A stretch of DNA of 64,000 nucleotides from the NCBI GenBank assembly GCA_034670405.1, contig JAXDDX010000073.1:1531001-1595000 (forward strand). The letters run 5' to 3'. Origin of the DNA: Hoplostethus atlanticus (lineage: Eukaryota > Chordata > Actinopteri > Trachichthyiformes > Trachichthyidae). Position numbers and translations under genes: made by a program. Under the pieces are notes generated by a model. It did not search any database. It had not been told where the DNA came from and saw nothing but the letters and a program-made list of their open reading frames with translations. Below, piece by piece: positions 24,618 through 36,611 of this stretch (position 1 is its first letter; each line of letters opens with the position of its first letter).

Positions 24618-26220
24618 ATGTAGCTACTAATACATCATTGGTAAATGCAAAATCAAACCCTGGCACATCATGTTATTGAAACATGAAATTACAGCACGTT
24701 GGTTGTAAACTCACAAGGGAGAATATGACTCTAGTCTTTCTCCTACACGTAAATCACACTCATCACTGAGGCTTCTCCTCGGGCATGCCTACCATCACGG
24801 TAATGAAACCTCATACTGTAATGTCATAGCCAGACATCAGCCTCCTCTCCCCCGGGGCATAAGAATGACCAGTGTGATCTCTGACTGGATGTAATGGCAT
24901 GATGGAGGCCTGATATAATTGACTGAAGGATCTCTTGATTGCATGAATGTGACATTCATTTACACGGCCAAAGTGATGTAAAAGGTCATTTTTCACAGCT
25001 CAGCCGGTCGGATGTGGCGGCGCGGTGACAGCGGAACCATGTGAGGTTAATCCCACCGCCACTCACCGGGACAGCGGAGCAGGAATTAATGCGTGCCGTA
25101 AATGACAGTGGTTTCCTAAAAAAGGGTGAGAATCAATTTCCGATATGCAGCAGCAGTCTGGCCTGACCCACGCGAGCAGGTCTCCCCCCTCCTCCTCCCA
25201 AGCAGAGTGTGTTAAATCCAGTCCGAGAGCAGGGCTTCAATAAATCTGCATTCAATTAATGGATTAGCCACTATTTAAACATGGCTTCCTCTCTTTGCCA
25301 CTAATCTGCAGAGTGGGTGTCACGACGCGATGTGCAGTTTCAAGAAGTTTGTATTTGAAATGGTTGGGGGAGGTGACTGGAGTCAAGCGTGGAGGGGTGG
25401 AGGGTGTCAAGACCTTTACCTGTAATACAATCAGGAGAAAAAGGCATAAAGTTTTAGATATTCTGACAGGGACCTGAATGTGTTGAATTTGCCAGGTAAT
25501 AAATCATTCTGGACGGCTGTTATTATTAGGAGAACGAGCTGACTGAGACAGGACGGCAATTAGAGCGAGTGTCAGAATACATCCAGCTTTAATAAGGATG
25601 TCTGATAAATCCTGTCATTTCCTCATTATCTCGTTACACTGACACATTCTCTTCATCTCTCTGTCTGTCTCTCTCTCACACACACACACATTTTTTTGGC
25701 CACGCATACCACCGGTCCTACTCGCTCTCCAGTATTCAACCTCCCACTGTGACGACATGTCCACCAGACTTTAGGTGGCTATCATCCTTACCTGTCCAGG
25801 GGTAGGTCCTCTCCCATCGGGGCTCGTCCACACCATCGCCTCCACCATCCTTGCCCCTAACCTCATCTTCTCAGAGGGCTGAGGAGGGCCAAGGCCAGCA
25901 CAGCTCGGCCTCTCTTCTGCCCCACACTCATCCATCACCCCCGGTCCCTCCTGCCTCCTATTGATTGGACATTACAGTGAGCCATGGCACCATTGATCCC
26001 CTTCTTCAAGGGGAAAATTGCAAAAAGCATAAAGAAATCAGTTATTTTTTCAATCCCCAGCAAAAAAAACCCTTGAGGTCAGACTGCTATTTTGTGTTAA
26101 TGTTATGAGTGGAGTGGAGATATAGTTAACTAGCAGCTTTTCTCTCACTGTACATTGACAAAGAGCTCATTTCAAACCACTGACAGTCAGCTGAACATAC
26201 TCTTTATTTATTAAGTGTTA
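24614..26220. other. Non-coding, no gene seen
   Basis: A GC-richer patch lies at about 25720-25970 and has no open frame of note. Short CT/CA runs occur at about 25661-25692. Confidence 0.5.
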
Positions 26221-26382
26221 ATCCTTGTTTTTTTATTTTATTTTGGCGACATCTTTGGTGCTAAGCGCTCACCGCACTTCCCAGGGATCTCCTGTCAATC
26301 CAACAGTGTGGCCAGTACTGCTAACTACCCAGTTGTATTTATTCCAAACAAACCGCTGTTGCTGCTGCCGGATCGCTTCACT
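26221..26382 (+). repeat. Dispersed repeat family B, shorter copy
   Basis: Same family and orientation as 11003-11275, with the same landmarks in order (GACATCTTTGGTG, CTGTCAATC, GCTAACTACCCAGTT, TGTTGCTGCTGCCGG) and about 100 fewer bases in the middle. Confidence 0.65.
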
Positions 26383-28830
26383 TTCATGAACTGGCTGTCG
26401 GTCGAATCACAGAGTAGCAAGACGGGCATTTATTTATATGAAACTGTCAGATTATTTCTTCAAGATGAAATGATTGTGATATATTATAGTGTGTGTCATG
26501 GCGGTGAATGTGTGTGTGTGCGTGTGTGTGTGAGAGGGTGTGGCGGCGGGGATTTGTCCTTTAATCACCATGCCAATGTTAATGGAGCCTGCTGCTTTAG
26601 CCCCCAAGTACAACAGCACTTTTCAATAACAGCTAATTAATAGGACCTCTATCTACATCCTAGGATGGAGTTTAAAGTCTGTCACATTCAATTTATTTCT
26701 CCAATAAGAAACCCCATGGCGTGAGAAATGGAGGTTGTGCGCACACACACACACACACACACAGCCACACACACATTCCCCCTCCATGACATATAATAAT
26801 TAAATTTAAAGAAATAAATGAAGACTGTGTTCAACTGGCTCTCAACAGCTCAACAGAAATGAGATCTGTGTCAATGTACAGTACTCACACACACACACAC
26901 ACACACCCAACATACCCACATGCACGCACAACAACACACGCATTCATTCTCACACCCATTTTGACAACCCACTTCAAACAACAATACAAACATCCACATG
27001 CTCGCATTCATGCAGCCCACATGCGTGTCCACACATGTAGACACACACACACACACACACACAACCCCCGCGGTGTGAAGGCAGATCTCTCGAGCTGTAG
27101 CCGACATCATGTACTTAGCGTGTCATACAGATGTCACAGCGACGCTGCTCAGACTGCCAGAGTGTGCAGTGAAGTATGAATGGCAGAGCCTGCAATGAAT
27201 TCCTCCGTCTGCCACAGTCAGTGGACCGTTTCGCGCCCCCGCACCCCCCCATGAATTACTGAGATAAGTGGCTTTCACAGGCCCCTGTACGCCACTGTGT
27301 GTGTGTGTGTGTGTGTGTGTGGAGCTCCTCGGCTGATAAGACGCCATATCACATGCCTGGCGATAAAAGATGTTACATGCTCCGTTCTACACAAACATGA
27401 AAAACAAGAGTAACACCACATTATGTCGTGAACGGCAACTTAAGCTGTCAGGATGTGTGTGTGTGTGTGTGTGTGTGTGAGAAAAAGACAGCGATAGGGA
27501 GAGAGCCAGAAAAGACGTTAAGCCCAGAAACATCTTTCACCAACCTTAAGTGGTTTGAAAGTCCCCTGGGCGCTTGCTGAAATACTGAAATGCTTCTGTA
27601 TTCAGATGAACTTCTGCAGCCTCCTTATCTTATTGATGCTGCTGTGGGCTCCGGCTCATTCTCCTGGCGTTCGCTGCCTCTTCCTTTTCCTCTTTCTAAA
27701 AACTCTCATAAATGATTGCGCTCACAGTGTCAGGCAAATTGCTCTGCGCTGCCTCTGAAACAAAATAATAATACTAATAATGAAAAAGTAATTGGAGATG
27801 ATAGCAAAAGGTTGTGTGGTGTCAGTAGTGGGGCTGAAGGCGGGGGGTGACTAGCTGCCTTTCCCTGCTGCAGTTCTTGTCTGGTGCAATGACACTGTAA
27901 TAGGAGCTAATGAACCATTCATCAGGGGAGATAATCTGCCGCCTAGATGTGGCGGTAATATTGATGACGGAGGAGACGGTAGCCACAACAACGCATCAGA
28001 CCACCCACCGCATCCCACCGCCTCCCGTGGGGGAGGAAGAGTCCAATTAATTACTGACTGCGAGTTCAGCGGCAATTAGACCGCTCGTAAGCCGGTATCC
28101 ACTCCACTCCACTCCTACTTCGGTTTCCTACTTCTCAGAGCCTCTTTTCAAAGCCTCCTACTAGGAAAATGATCCTAGACTTGACTTGAATGAACCTCTT
28201 GGAAAAAATACTGTAAGCATGAGTTGAAATTCAAGGACAGAAAATGGGAAGAGAGAGGAAGAGAGAGAGAGGGGGAGAAATAATAGTGTGCAGTGAGACA
28301 TAGACAGAAGATCCCAGAGGAAATGAGACTGGATCTGTATTTAGGTGGGGGGGGGAAAAGGAAAAGAAAGCTATTTAGTCATCCTTTTGGCAGAGCAATA
28401 GTGGAAATGATGCTGTTGAAGTTTGCTCTAACGTTGAGACACATCACAGGGAAATGTCTGTGGCACAACCTAATTAGATTATGCTGTTGTTGTCTTCTGT
28501 TGTGGGTTATGAAATCCATCCTGTGTTTATGTGTGAGGGATTGTGGACGGGCACGGTCCGGGGGGGGGCGGGTAAAGAAGTGGCTGAAGCAGATTGTGTC
28601 TCTTGCCCACAGGAACACAAGAGCTGCAACCTCAACCAGATTTAGTAGTAATGAGACGCAGCAGAGCCCAAGGAGAATAAAAGTCAAGGAAGTAGTTTCT
28701 GTGAGTTCAACGAGTCCAGCCGCACACACAATGCTTATATCAGATTAGAGTAGATTAGACCTACCTGAACGTTAAAAGGCGACGACGAGTTTATGCAAGT
28801 GTAGCTGGGAACAGAAGCGCAGACGTTTCC
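26383..28830. other. Non-coding, rich in CA/GT microsatellites
   Basis: CA or GT tracts lie at 26742-26775, 26886-26907, 27040-27062, 27296-27321 and 27454-27479, an unusual cluster. G runs occur near 28345-28354 and 28560-28568. No exon supported. Confidence 0.6.
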
Positions 28831-28980
28831 GTTTTGGGCGTTTAGCAGATGCTCTTACCCAGAACGGCTTACAGTGAGTGAGCAGGTAGGTGTTGAGTGT
28901 TTTGCTCGAGGACACTTTTGACAGGATGCTTGGCTGTTGATTGACACTTCCCACAAACCGCTATGCCGTCCTCCCACCAG
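28831..28980 (-). mobile_element. SINE/L2-type 3' tail fragment
   Basis: On the minus strand it ends GTAAGCCGTTCTGGGTAAGA then GCATCTGCTAAACG, the same tail module as the L2-like remnant at 24.4 kb. It is preceded by AGTGTCCTCGAGCAAAACAC, a module common in fish SINE bodies. The 5' head is not recognisable, so I leave SINE versus LINE tail open. Confidence 0.55.
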
Positions 28981-29569
28981 ATGTTAACAAGTAAACGGAG
29001 GATACGGGCATCACTTGGGGAAATCGGTAACAAGTTTCATCAACAATGAACCGGTTGTGTAGCAGTTACAAATTTGACCTTTAATTATAGCGCCCCCATC
29101 AGGCCAATCTGCAGTATCGTGTGTGCAGTTATTGGCTCTCCCCTCCAGAAGTATCGGTATGGATCGTGTCGTTGTGTCTGTACCTGCTCCGGTAGCCGCC
29201 GAGTGCTGCAGATGGTCTGTAACCTGTGGTTGTCCCGTCTGTGATGACGGGTGTCTAAGACCTGTTTGATCATGCAGTTTCTCTTTGTGGCGCCATCAGC
29301 CCAGCCTCTTATCATCTGGTTGAGTCAGAGCATGAAGGACTTCATCAATCCGTACGGAGCTCCCAGGTGTTTGTTTCAACAGGAGGAGGTGTAACACATA
29401 GCGGTGTTTGCGGCATAGAAAGGTGTCTGTGTCTTGGCAATGTATAGCGAGCAGAGGAATGGGAATGTTGAATGACTACGAGAGCCCAATCAGAGTGGAA
29501 GAAGATTTATTTCTGTTAAAACATCTGCTACTACATATTATGGAAGAGTAAAAATGCAATTCATAGTTG
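28981..29569. other. Non-coding; possible old repeat at 29080-29340
   Basis: TATAGCGCCCCCATCAGGCC at about 29087-29106 resembles a frequent fish repeat module. An antisense ORF of 76 codons here matches nothing I recognise. Confidence 0.35.
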
Positions 29570-29574
29570 ATAAG

Positions 29575-29998
29575 TGTGGAAGAAATGATGTCTTAATCAC
29601 TGTATCTTAACCTTTCTGATTAATATCGGTGTGTTGTACACATCTCTAGTACTAGTGTGAGGAGATCCTAACTGCTGCATCATCATGTGAGATGTATCCA
29701 CATGAATGTATTGCTTGTGTGAGCCTATACTGAAGGCCGACCACATGAGAGACTCCAGAAACCTTTAACACAGTACATATTGTTCAGTCTAGGTTGTAAA
29801 TAACCTTGTAGATGTTTTAGAAGCTAACCCCCTCCTGTCTTTCCCTCTTTATCATCACTGTTCAGATAGTTCTCTGGCAGAGATCTGCAGACCTTAATCT
29901 GTGTGTGTGTGTGTGTGTGTATATCTCTCCTGAGCTCAGCTTCAATAAATATACTCATGACTCGAGGACTCTTTGTCAACCTCTGAATTGATTCAACA
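29575..29998 (+). mobile_element. Solo LTR of an LTR retroelement, copy A
   Basis: This is a 424-bp element starting TGTGGAAGAA and ending TTCAACA (TG...CA). It is flanked by a perfect 5-bp direct repeat ATAAG at 29570-29574 and 29999-30003. An AATAAA polyadenylation signal lies at 29944-29949 near the 3' end, which sets the orientation. A GT tract lies inside it at 29900-29920. It matches 46171-46473 in reverse orientation. No internal gag/pol sequence adjoins it, so it is a solo LTR. A 5-bp duplication fits Ty3/Gypsy, Copia or some retroviral groups; the clade is undetermined. Confidence 0.85.
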
Positions 29999-30003
29999 AT
30001 AAG

Positions 30004-33000
30004 TGAATGATAATTGAATGACTGCGGTTCTTCTACCAGTGACAAATACCTCAGTTTTAACATCATTTTAAAAGTGAGCAGAAAAAACCATGAAACTCAT
30101 ATCCTAAATGTTCCAAAACTCCAAAACACAAAAAAACAACATTTTGAAATATTATTGGAACTTCCTGGCTAATTAAATTGCAACTAGCTGTATCCTTTGA
30201 TTGGAATGAACAATACTACTGTAGGGACCAAAACGAGTTAATCCGATTTGTTAATCTAAGAGATGATATAACCATAACAACCCTTCTCAGTGGTGGATAT
30301 AGTGGATGTGATGTGTATTGCAATGAAGACAAATTGTTTTCCTTTCCATGCCATGCAGGTCCAGTGAGTTGCAGCGAGAAAAGTTTTTAAATTGGCTTAG
30401 ACAAGTCACACTGCAAATCAATCTCAGATCAAAATCACCTTGCAGCAGGGAAACACACAGACTTTATCCATTGAAGTTTACTGGGAAGGATGCAAGATAA
30501 TACAGCTTTCAATATCTAGCGCTTCCTCCATGAAACATCACTAGACGCATTTCCATCCTCCGGGAAACTGAGAGGTCTGTGACTCAGAAGGGTCTTCAGA
30601 GGTTAAAATCAAAGCGTCGGGTTTCTTGTTGATCAGCTAAAATGCTGAGAGGAAAATGAATTGGATAAGAACTGCTCTGTTTGCACAACGTTCACCTCTA
30701 CTTGATTGTCATCCATTTAATTGTGAAGTTTAAATGACTATATATAAGTCCTAATAATATAGTGAAGAATGGAGCATATTGAATGTGTAGTGATTCATCT
30801 TGGACATGCAGAAAACGTTGATGTTTACACAGTGGTGGTGAGATGGAGAGAGGGAGGAAGAGAGTGTGTGAGAGAGAAAAGGACAGAGAAAGAATTTTTT
30901 TTTATTTGTATATGAACTCAACTTCCGCGTTGAGTTACATTGCCTGCATCCAAAAATAAAAACGTCTAAAAAGCACCAGGCGTACAGCTGGCTTATTAGA
31001 TCTATAACAATTAGCTCCTATATTAAAACCAGCTGAGTTGCATTACCCTAACAATTACCCTAGGATTGCATTATGTGTGTGTGTTGAGTGTGTGTGGCTG
31101 AATGTGTGCTGTGGACACACTTGGCAGCATGTATGTACAAATACTCTACCTTATTAAGCCGCTTGAGTGTGTGTGTGTGTGTATTTGAGTGTGTACGTAC
31201 ACCTATCAGCATGTGCTGTGTTAGAACGGGAGTGCCATCATGATGTATCTGGGCCGGCCACCTGTCTCTGCGGCTGACAGGGGTGTTTTCTAATCTGACA
31301 GGTAATCTGCCCAGCAGACACAGTGACAAACGACTCCCAGTGACACCTCCACCTCCCCCTGCTCTCGGGCCAGGATTGAATCAGTCACACAGCCAAATCA
31401 GCCCTCAAACACACACAAAAAATCTAATAGAAGCTTGATAGCGTTACCAGGAAGCACATGTGCGCTGCATGGCCACTGTAGGCCTATTGACTGTTTAGAT
31501 AAATACCCCTCTTGGTAATAGCCTTATTTGTGGAAGCAAGCAGATCCAGTATGATTATGTTTGATTTATATTGTTCAGGTCTCACAAGAGAGAGGGGGAA
31601 GAGAGAGGAAATATTCTCCTGGGGTGTTTAATCTAAACTCTTAATTGGATATCTACATGCAATACAGTTGCGATGTATGAGTGAACAGCTCGACAACAAC
31701 CTCCTTCACTTGGTTCATCCTAGGATTCTGTTTCAATCCGTCTTAATGAGGTCACCTCTGCTTGGTCATATAACCTTTAGTATTTTCTCTCATAGTTTAT
31801 TGAGAAGCAATGATCTAAATTCGCTGTATGAATTACAACCAAACCCTTGACAGAACAAATAACATATTGATGTAACACATAAGTCAGTACTTGTAAACAG
31901 CCTTGGTGGGGCTCCTCTGGGAGAGGGGAAGCTATCTCATGTAAGGCAAATTGAACAAGGGGTCTAGTGTTTCACATTCTAAATGTACGCTGCGAAGGTA
32001 AATGGCCCGAGGGGCAAACACAGCCACAAGTTCATTTCGCCAATTATAAAACGGCTTACCAACAAAAAACCTCCCATAATATTATTTAAAACTTGCTTGA
32101 GGTAGCTTTGCAGAATGTTAAAGAAATTGCTAAACATCTCGGTTTCCTGCAGCACCTAAGGGTTGGGGCTAATATCTAGGTTAGAGTATTTCCACTTGTG
32201 TTGAGCACAGCCATTCCCATCCCATAATGAACATGAGATGCAATGGAAACACCGATGGACTGATGGAGCACTGGTGTTGTTTTCTAGTCCCACAACAGCT
32301 GAACAAGCTGAAAGCCTTATTGTCACTATTGTTGCCTCCTGATAGCAATCAGAGAGTAGGGTCTGACAGCAATATCCTTGTTAGGGCAGCGGGCTAGCTA
32401 GCCATTTCATTGTCTGAAAAACAATGCTGCAAGTATATTATGCCATGCAGTTTGCAGTACATGTGTACAGCCAGGAAAGCTATGCAGGGCATCTGTACTG
32501 TTGGACTGAGTAGACGGTGTGTCATTGCCCCAACGCAGATTACATGTGGTGGACGCAAATAATTGGTCATTTGTATGTTTCTGGACATGCCATTTTCACG
32601 TGTTTGCCAAGTGAAAAGTTTAGCTAACGGTTCAATTTAGACAAGAAAAGCAACTTCTGTTAAGGTTAGGCAGCTAAAACTTAAGGTTAAATAAGAAAAA
32701 CTTAACTCACAGCATTAAAAAAAGGAAGGTAAATGTTTCCCATCCACCACCCAGGCCTCCATCCCCTTACTTCCTGCTATTTCAAAGTCAAGCTACTGCC
32801 TGTTTCTAGTCGTGTCTCCTCGTGTAATCCCTTCTTGGAGGGGAAACTTTATTTGCATTTTAAGACGTCATGCTCATTTGATGAAACTTGTTACCGAAAT
32901 TTCATGAGACCAAGCCGGATTGCCCATGTAACATTGTGAAAGTCCAGAGAAGGCTTTCTCACTACCCTGTCCACCGGCATGAAACAGGCAACCTAAAAAG

Positions 33001-34502
33001 AAATTTCCATGCCTCAGAATTAATCCGAAGTGAGCGTCGAACAGAGCCGTTGTGCAGCGGGGCAGAATGGCAGTCTGCAGTGTCTCCGTTATAATGCTTC
33101 TTCCTCTTTCTGCTGTGTGTTGTTTTTATCGAAAACCAGCTGCCCAGACAGGCTGGTTTAATCCATCAGTTCATTTATGAAGAAGCCATTACCAAATGTG
33201 GGCCTGGTGCAGCAGCTCGGCCTCTCTCTCTCTCTCTCCTCTTTCCTCAATCTCTTCTGCTTCACTCTGCAAAGGCGTCTCATTTCGGAGTGCATTGCTC
33301 TGTCATTCTCTCAATAAACAGTACAGCTCGGGCAAAATGAGACTGGTGACTATCTGACCTAATGTAGCAACGCTGCCCGGCTGGGAGCTGAATTAACAGA
33401 GGGCTGCTCGCTAGCTATATTCTGTTGATAGGGTTTCCCGGTGTTGACGCGTGTCGGGCAGGATCACTCAAACTACTCCGTCTTCTGCAGATTTTGCTTC
33501 TCTCATCTGTTGCCGCTGTCAGATTGGCTATCTTCATTTACATATATGGCAAGAATATGCAGGCAAATGAGGCGGGAGAATTAGAAGAAAGGAAAGCCAA
33601 AGTGGTTCCAGGTGGTGCGCCGTGATTTTAACAGGGGTGGAATAATTGGAAGTATTATGAAATCATAAAAGATTCATTATAGCCGCCATGCAGGAAATGG
33701 GATGAGAGAGAGGGCTGTTTGTTCTCTGTGATGTGGATGTGCAAATCAGGTTACATAGACGGCGTGTGGTATGTTTAACTCAAATCAAAGGGTGCTAAGT
33801 GGTTATGTGACAATTCACTTTTAAGGGTAAATAGAGGTTTTGTCTGGCTTCATCAGAACTCTCTTATTGCCGGCATTGTTTTGTGCTATTCAGTGCAATA
33901 TATGCCATTTAGTCGCTTTGTTTATCCAGACCTCTGTGCTTTGGGTGCATGTATTTTAGTATGGGGGAAATTAGGGGAATTAAGCCCCTAACCTAGGCAC
34001 TACCCATTCAGACAAAACCACATTTTCAATTATTCTTTCATTTCACCATTAAACTGCAAGACACTTCAGCTGTAAATCTTGCTGCAATGTTGATCAAACC
34101 AAATTGTCACCATGATATTCACTGTACCTAGAGCAGCAGCGTTTCAAGAGGCTGAGGAGAGCTTGGAGAATGGAAATCTGCTGTTATCAGTTATGTTAAC
34201 TGTGCGAGCCTACTTGTCTGTCTGGGGCAGTGCTGGGGTCATCTGTATTGAGTATCTGCCTCATTCACTTGTCAAAATCATTGAGATAGACCTATTATTG
34301 GATGCCAAGTTTCTGTCCACACTGCAAGATTTTGAAAGGAGGAGAAGAAAGTTGGGAAAGTAGGCATTTGCCATGATCAGAGGCAAAATAAGGGCTGCGC
34401 TGTCCAAGTGTTCAGAGAAATAAAATCGAATGAAACATTACAAAACCCTGCTCCTGTGGTGAGCATTTTGTGGATATACCCTTGGCTTGTCCAGCTTGAC
34501 TT
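30004..34502. other. Non-coding, no gene or repeat recognised
   Basis: About 4.5 kb. Short GT tracts occur near 31070-31095 and 31160-31180. Only random short ORFs on both strands. Confidence 0.5.
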
Positions 34503-34866
34503 GTTAAAGGAAAATACCACTCTCAGATATCACCCATCTGTTATGTCCAATGCATTCCAGGAGTTATTTTGTGATGGGTTAGTGTTGAAATGTACCTTCT
34601 TTTTGTTGTATCCACTTTCCCTGAACCCGCCGTGTCTACTTCTACTTCAGTTGATTTCCAGAATGACTCTCGACAACCCCCAGAGAACGTGCTCGGACTT
34701 GTTGAATTCAGCCGGTGGTTGTATGGTGTAGGTGGAGAGAGCAGGAATGATAGTGATCGTAACGGCAAGAGAGTGAGAGCTTTTGCAGTCGAGAAAAAGC
34801 GAGAGTCGAGCCCCTTGCTCAAAACACAACATGTCTTGTGGCTGCACTGCGTTCTGGTCTATTGGG
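34503..34866 (+). repeat. Dispersed repeat family C, copy 1
   Basis: Its reverse complement aligns along its whole length with 47106-47443. Shared landmarks in order are TTAAAGGAAAA at one end, ACCCACTTTCCCT-like text, GTCTACTTCNACTTCAGTTG, a GGGGGAGAGAG-like block, GTGAGAG, GAAAAAGCGA-like text, CACAACATGTCTT and GCACTGCRTTNTGGTC at the other end. No terminal inverted repeat is obvious in either copy, and no protein is encoded. A SINE, LTR or MITE origin all remain possible. Confidence 0.7.
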
Positions 34867-35906
34867 GTGACTGTTGGTGGAGAAATTGGTAGAGTCTAGA
34901 CAGATTCTGAGGGAATGACATTTACCATTGATGTTTTAGATCCCTGAAAATTAAATGAAATTGAAGTCCACTGTAGCTGTGCTGGAAATATCTCGGCCTG
35001 AAGTCACGTTATATGCTTGGCCCGTTAATCTGCAGGAACTAGAAAAATACACCCAGGAACACAACGTACATCGCTAATGTTTTTAACAGTGAGTGGATTT
35101 TTCCCCCTCTTTTCCTTTTACCAACCTCTTGTGTTTGGATTCCTGTATATTGATACTGATAAAGACCTTCCTGTACACGATACCAGTCGTCACTTATCAA
35201 ATACCCAGACTGAACAACATGAGGCTAATATCTCAACATCTGGCATCTGTGAAATGTGAAGGATTTATGAAGCCAAATGAAGTCTTGTCGGTTTAATAGG
35301 CATGAGGTATGTTCATCATTAGGCAACTCATCACATATTAATTATCGACCTAATGTGGGACTTCCTGGTGCAAATAAAGCTTTGATATCACAAACTAACG
35401 GCACTGCTTTAGTCTCTGGCTCATAAAATCTCTTCAGGGCGCATGGTGAGGCAGCTATTATAATGGTGTACCTCAAGGCAATGCCCATTGAGTGGCTCTC
35501 CCTTGTTCCTGCTGACTGCAGCATTGCACCTTTAGGCGCCTGCTTTTATGAATGATAAAGGGGTGTCATATGCCAACAAGAAATTAATGGAAGCACTTAG
35601 GAATCTTGCAAGAATCCTTGACTTTAATAAACAACAATCTTTGTCGCTGATCATTTGTGTCGTTCTCAGGCTAGCTAGTACTTCACATGTCTGCAGAAGA
35701 CTCTCATGTTGTAGGTTTTTTTAACAGTTGTTTAATTTTGGAAACATTTAACGGTTTCTGTAGCTTTCCAGTGCACAAGTACAAACGATCCAGCACTCAT
35801 CATTGTAATGTTCACAGTACAGGCCGTTGATGAAACACCAATAGTTGTGTTGTTACCGAGGGAGGTACAAACAAATGGTCATGAATAAAACCTCCAATCC
35901 CTGAAG

Positions 35907-35923
35907 CGTGTGCGCGCGCGCGC

Positions 35924-35959
<36 letters not shown>
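35907..35959. repeat. (GC)n(GT)n alternating purine-pyrimidine tract
   Basis: A GTGTGCGCGCGCG-type block passes into a GT run with almost perfect purine-pyrimidine alternation over 53 bases. The CG part is the strongest Z-DNA-type sequence in the window. Confidence 0.95.
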
Positions 35960-36555
35960 ACCTTTAAATCATGCCTCTAAGGCCAGTTAGAGCTGTGCAC
36001 ATACGGGGCCCAACTCTCCCCTGTGGCATACAAACGCTAGGCTCATTGATTTCCCAAGTTCCCTTGAGCTAAAGTACCTTTTCTCCTTTAAACATATTCC
36101 TGGGTTATACAACAATTAGTTACTTTTTTCAAGTGTAATGTCATGTCATCGTTCATTCATTTCATTTCATTTCATTCGAATTCATTTATCACCTTTTGTA
36201 ATCCGATTACTATAATCCTGTTACTCTGTAAAGTAGTGAAAAATGTGTTTTGGCCATCTTATTGTTTGATTCTGTGTTCATCTCTTCATTTGACAGCAAG
36301 TGAAGCATTCCTCATTGAGTCATAGTTCACGAGAACACTATATCACAGTAGGAATGTACGATGTCAGACAAATGTTGACGTCTCTTTCTGGAAAATGGTC
36401 ACAGCATTCTTTCACCGAGGGAGAAATCAAAACAGTGTGGCTGAGTAATCTTCGGCTGCAGCGCCTTTCCACTTAATTAGATTGCCGCAGGATTGTGTCT
36501 TTCAAACGCTAGCCCCGAAGAATTTAGTAGGTGAAAGATTTCAAGGGCAAGGAGA

Positions 36556-36558
<3 letters not shown>

Positions 36559-36608
<50 letters not shown>
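36559..36608. repeat. (TC)n microsatellite
   Basis: About 25 uninterrupted TC units. Confidence 0.95.

Positions 36609-36611
<3 letters not shown>

Noticed and set aside
28293-28748. 151-codon plus-strand ORF with a hydrophobic stretch, overlapped by a 116-codon minus-strand ORF
   Set aside because: Both come from G-run and GT-rich sequence; neither has a domain I recognise and they shadow each other.
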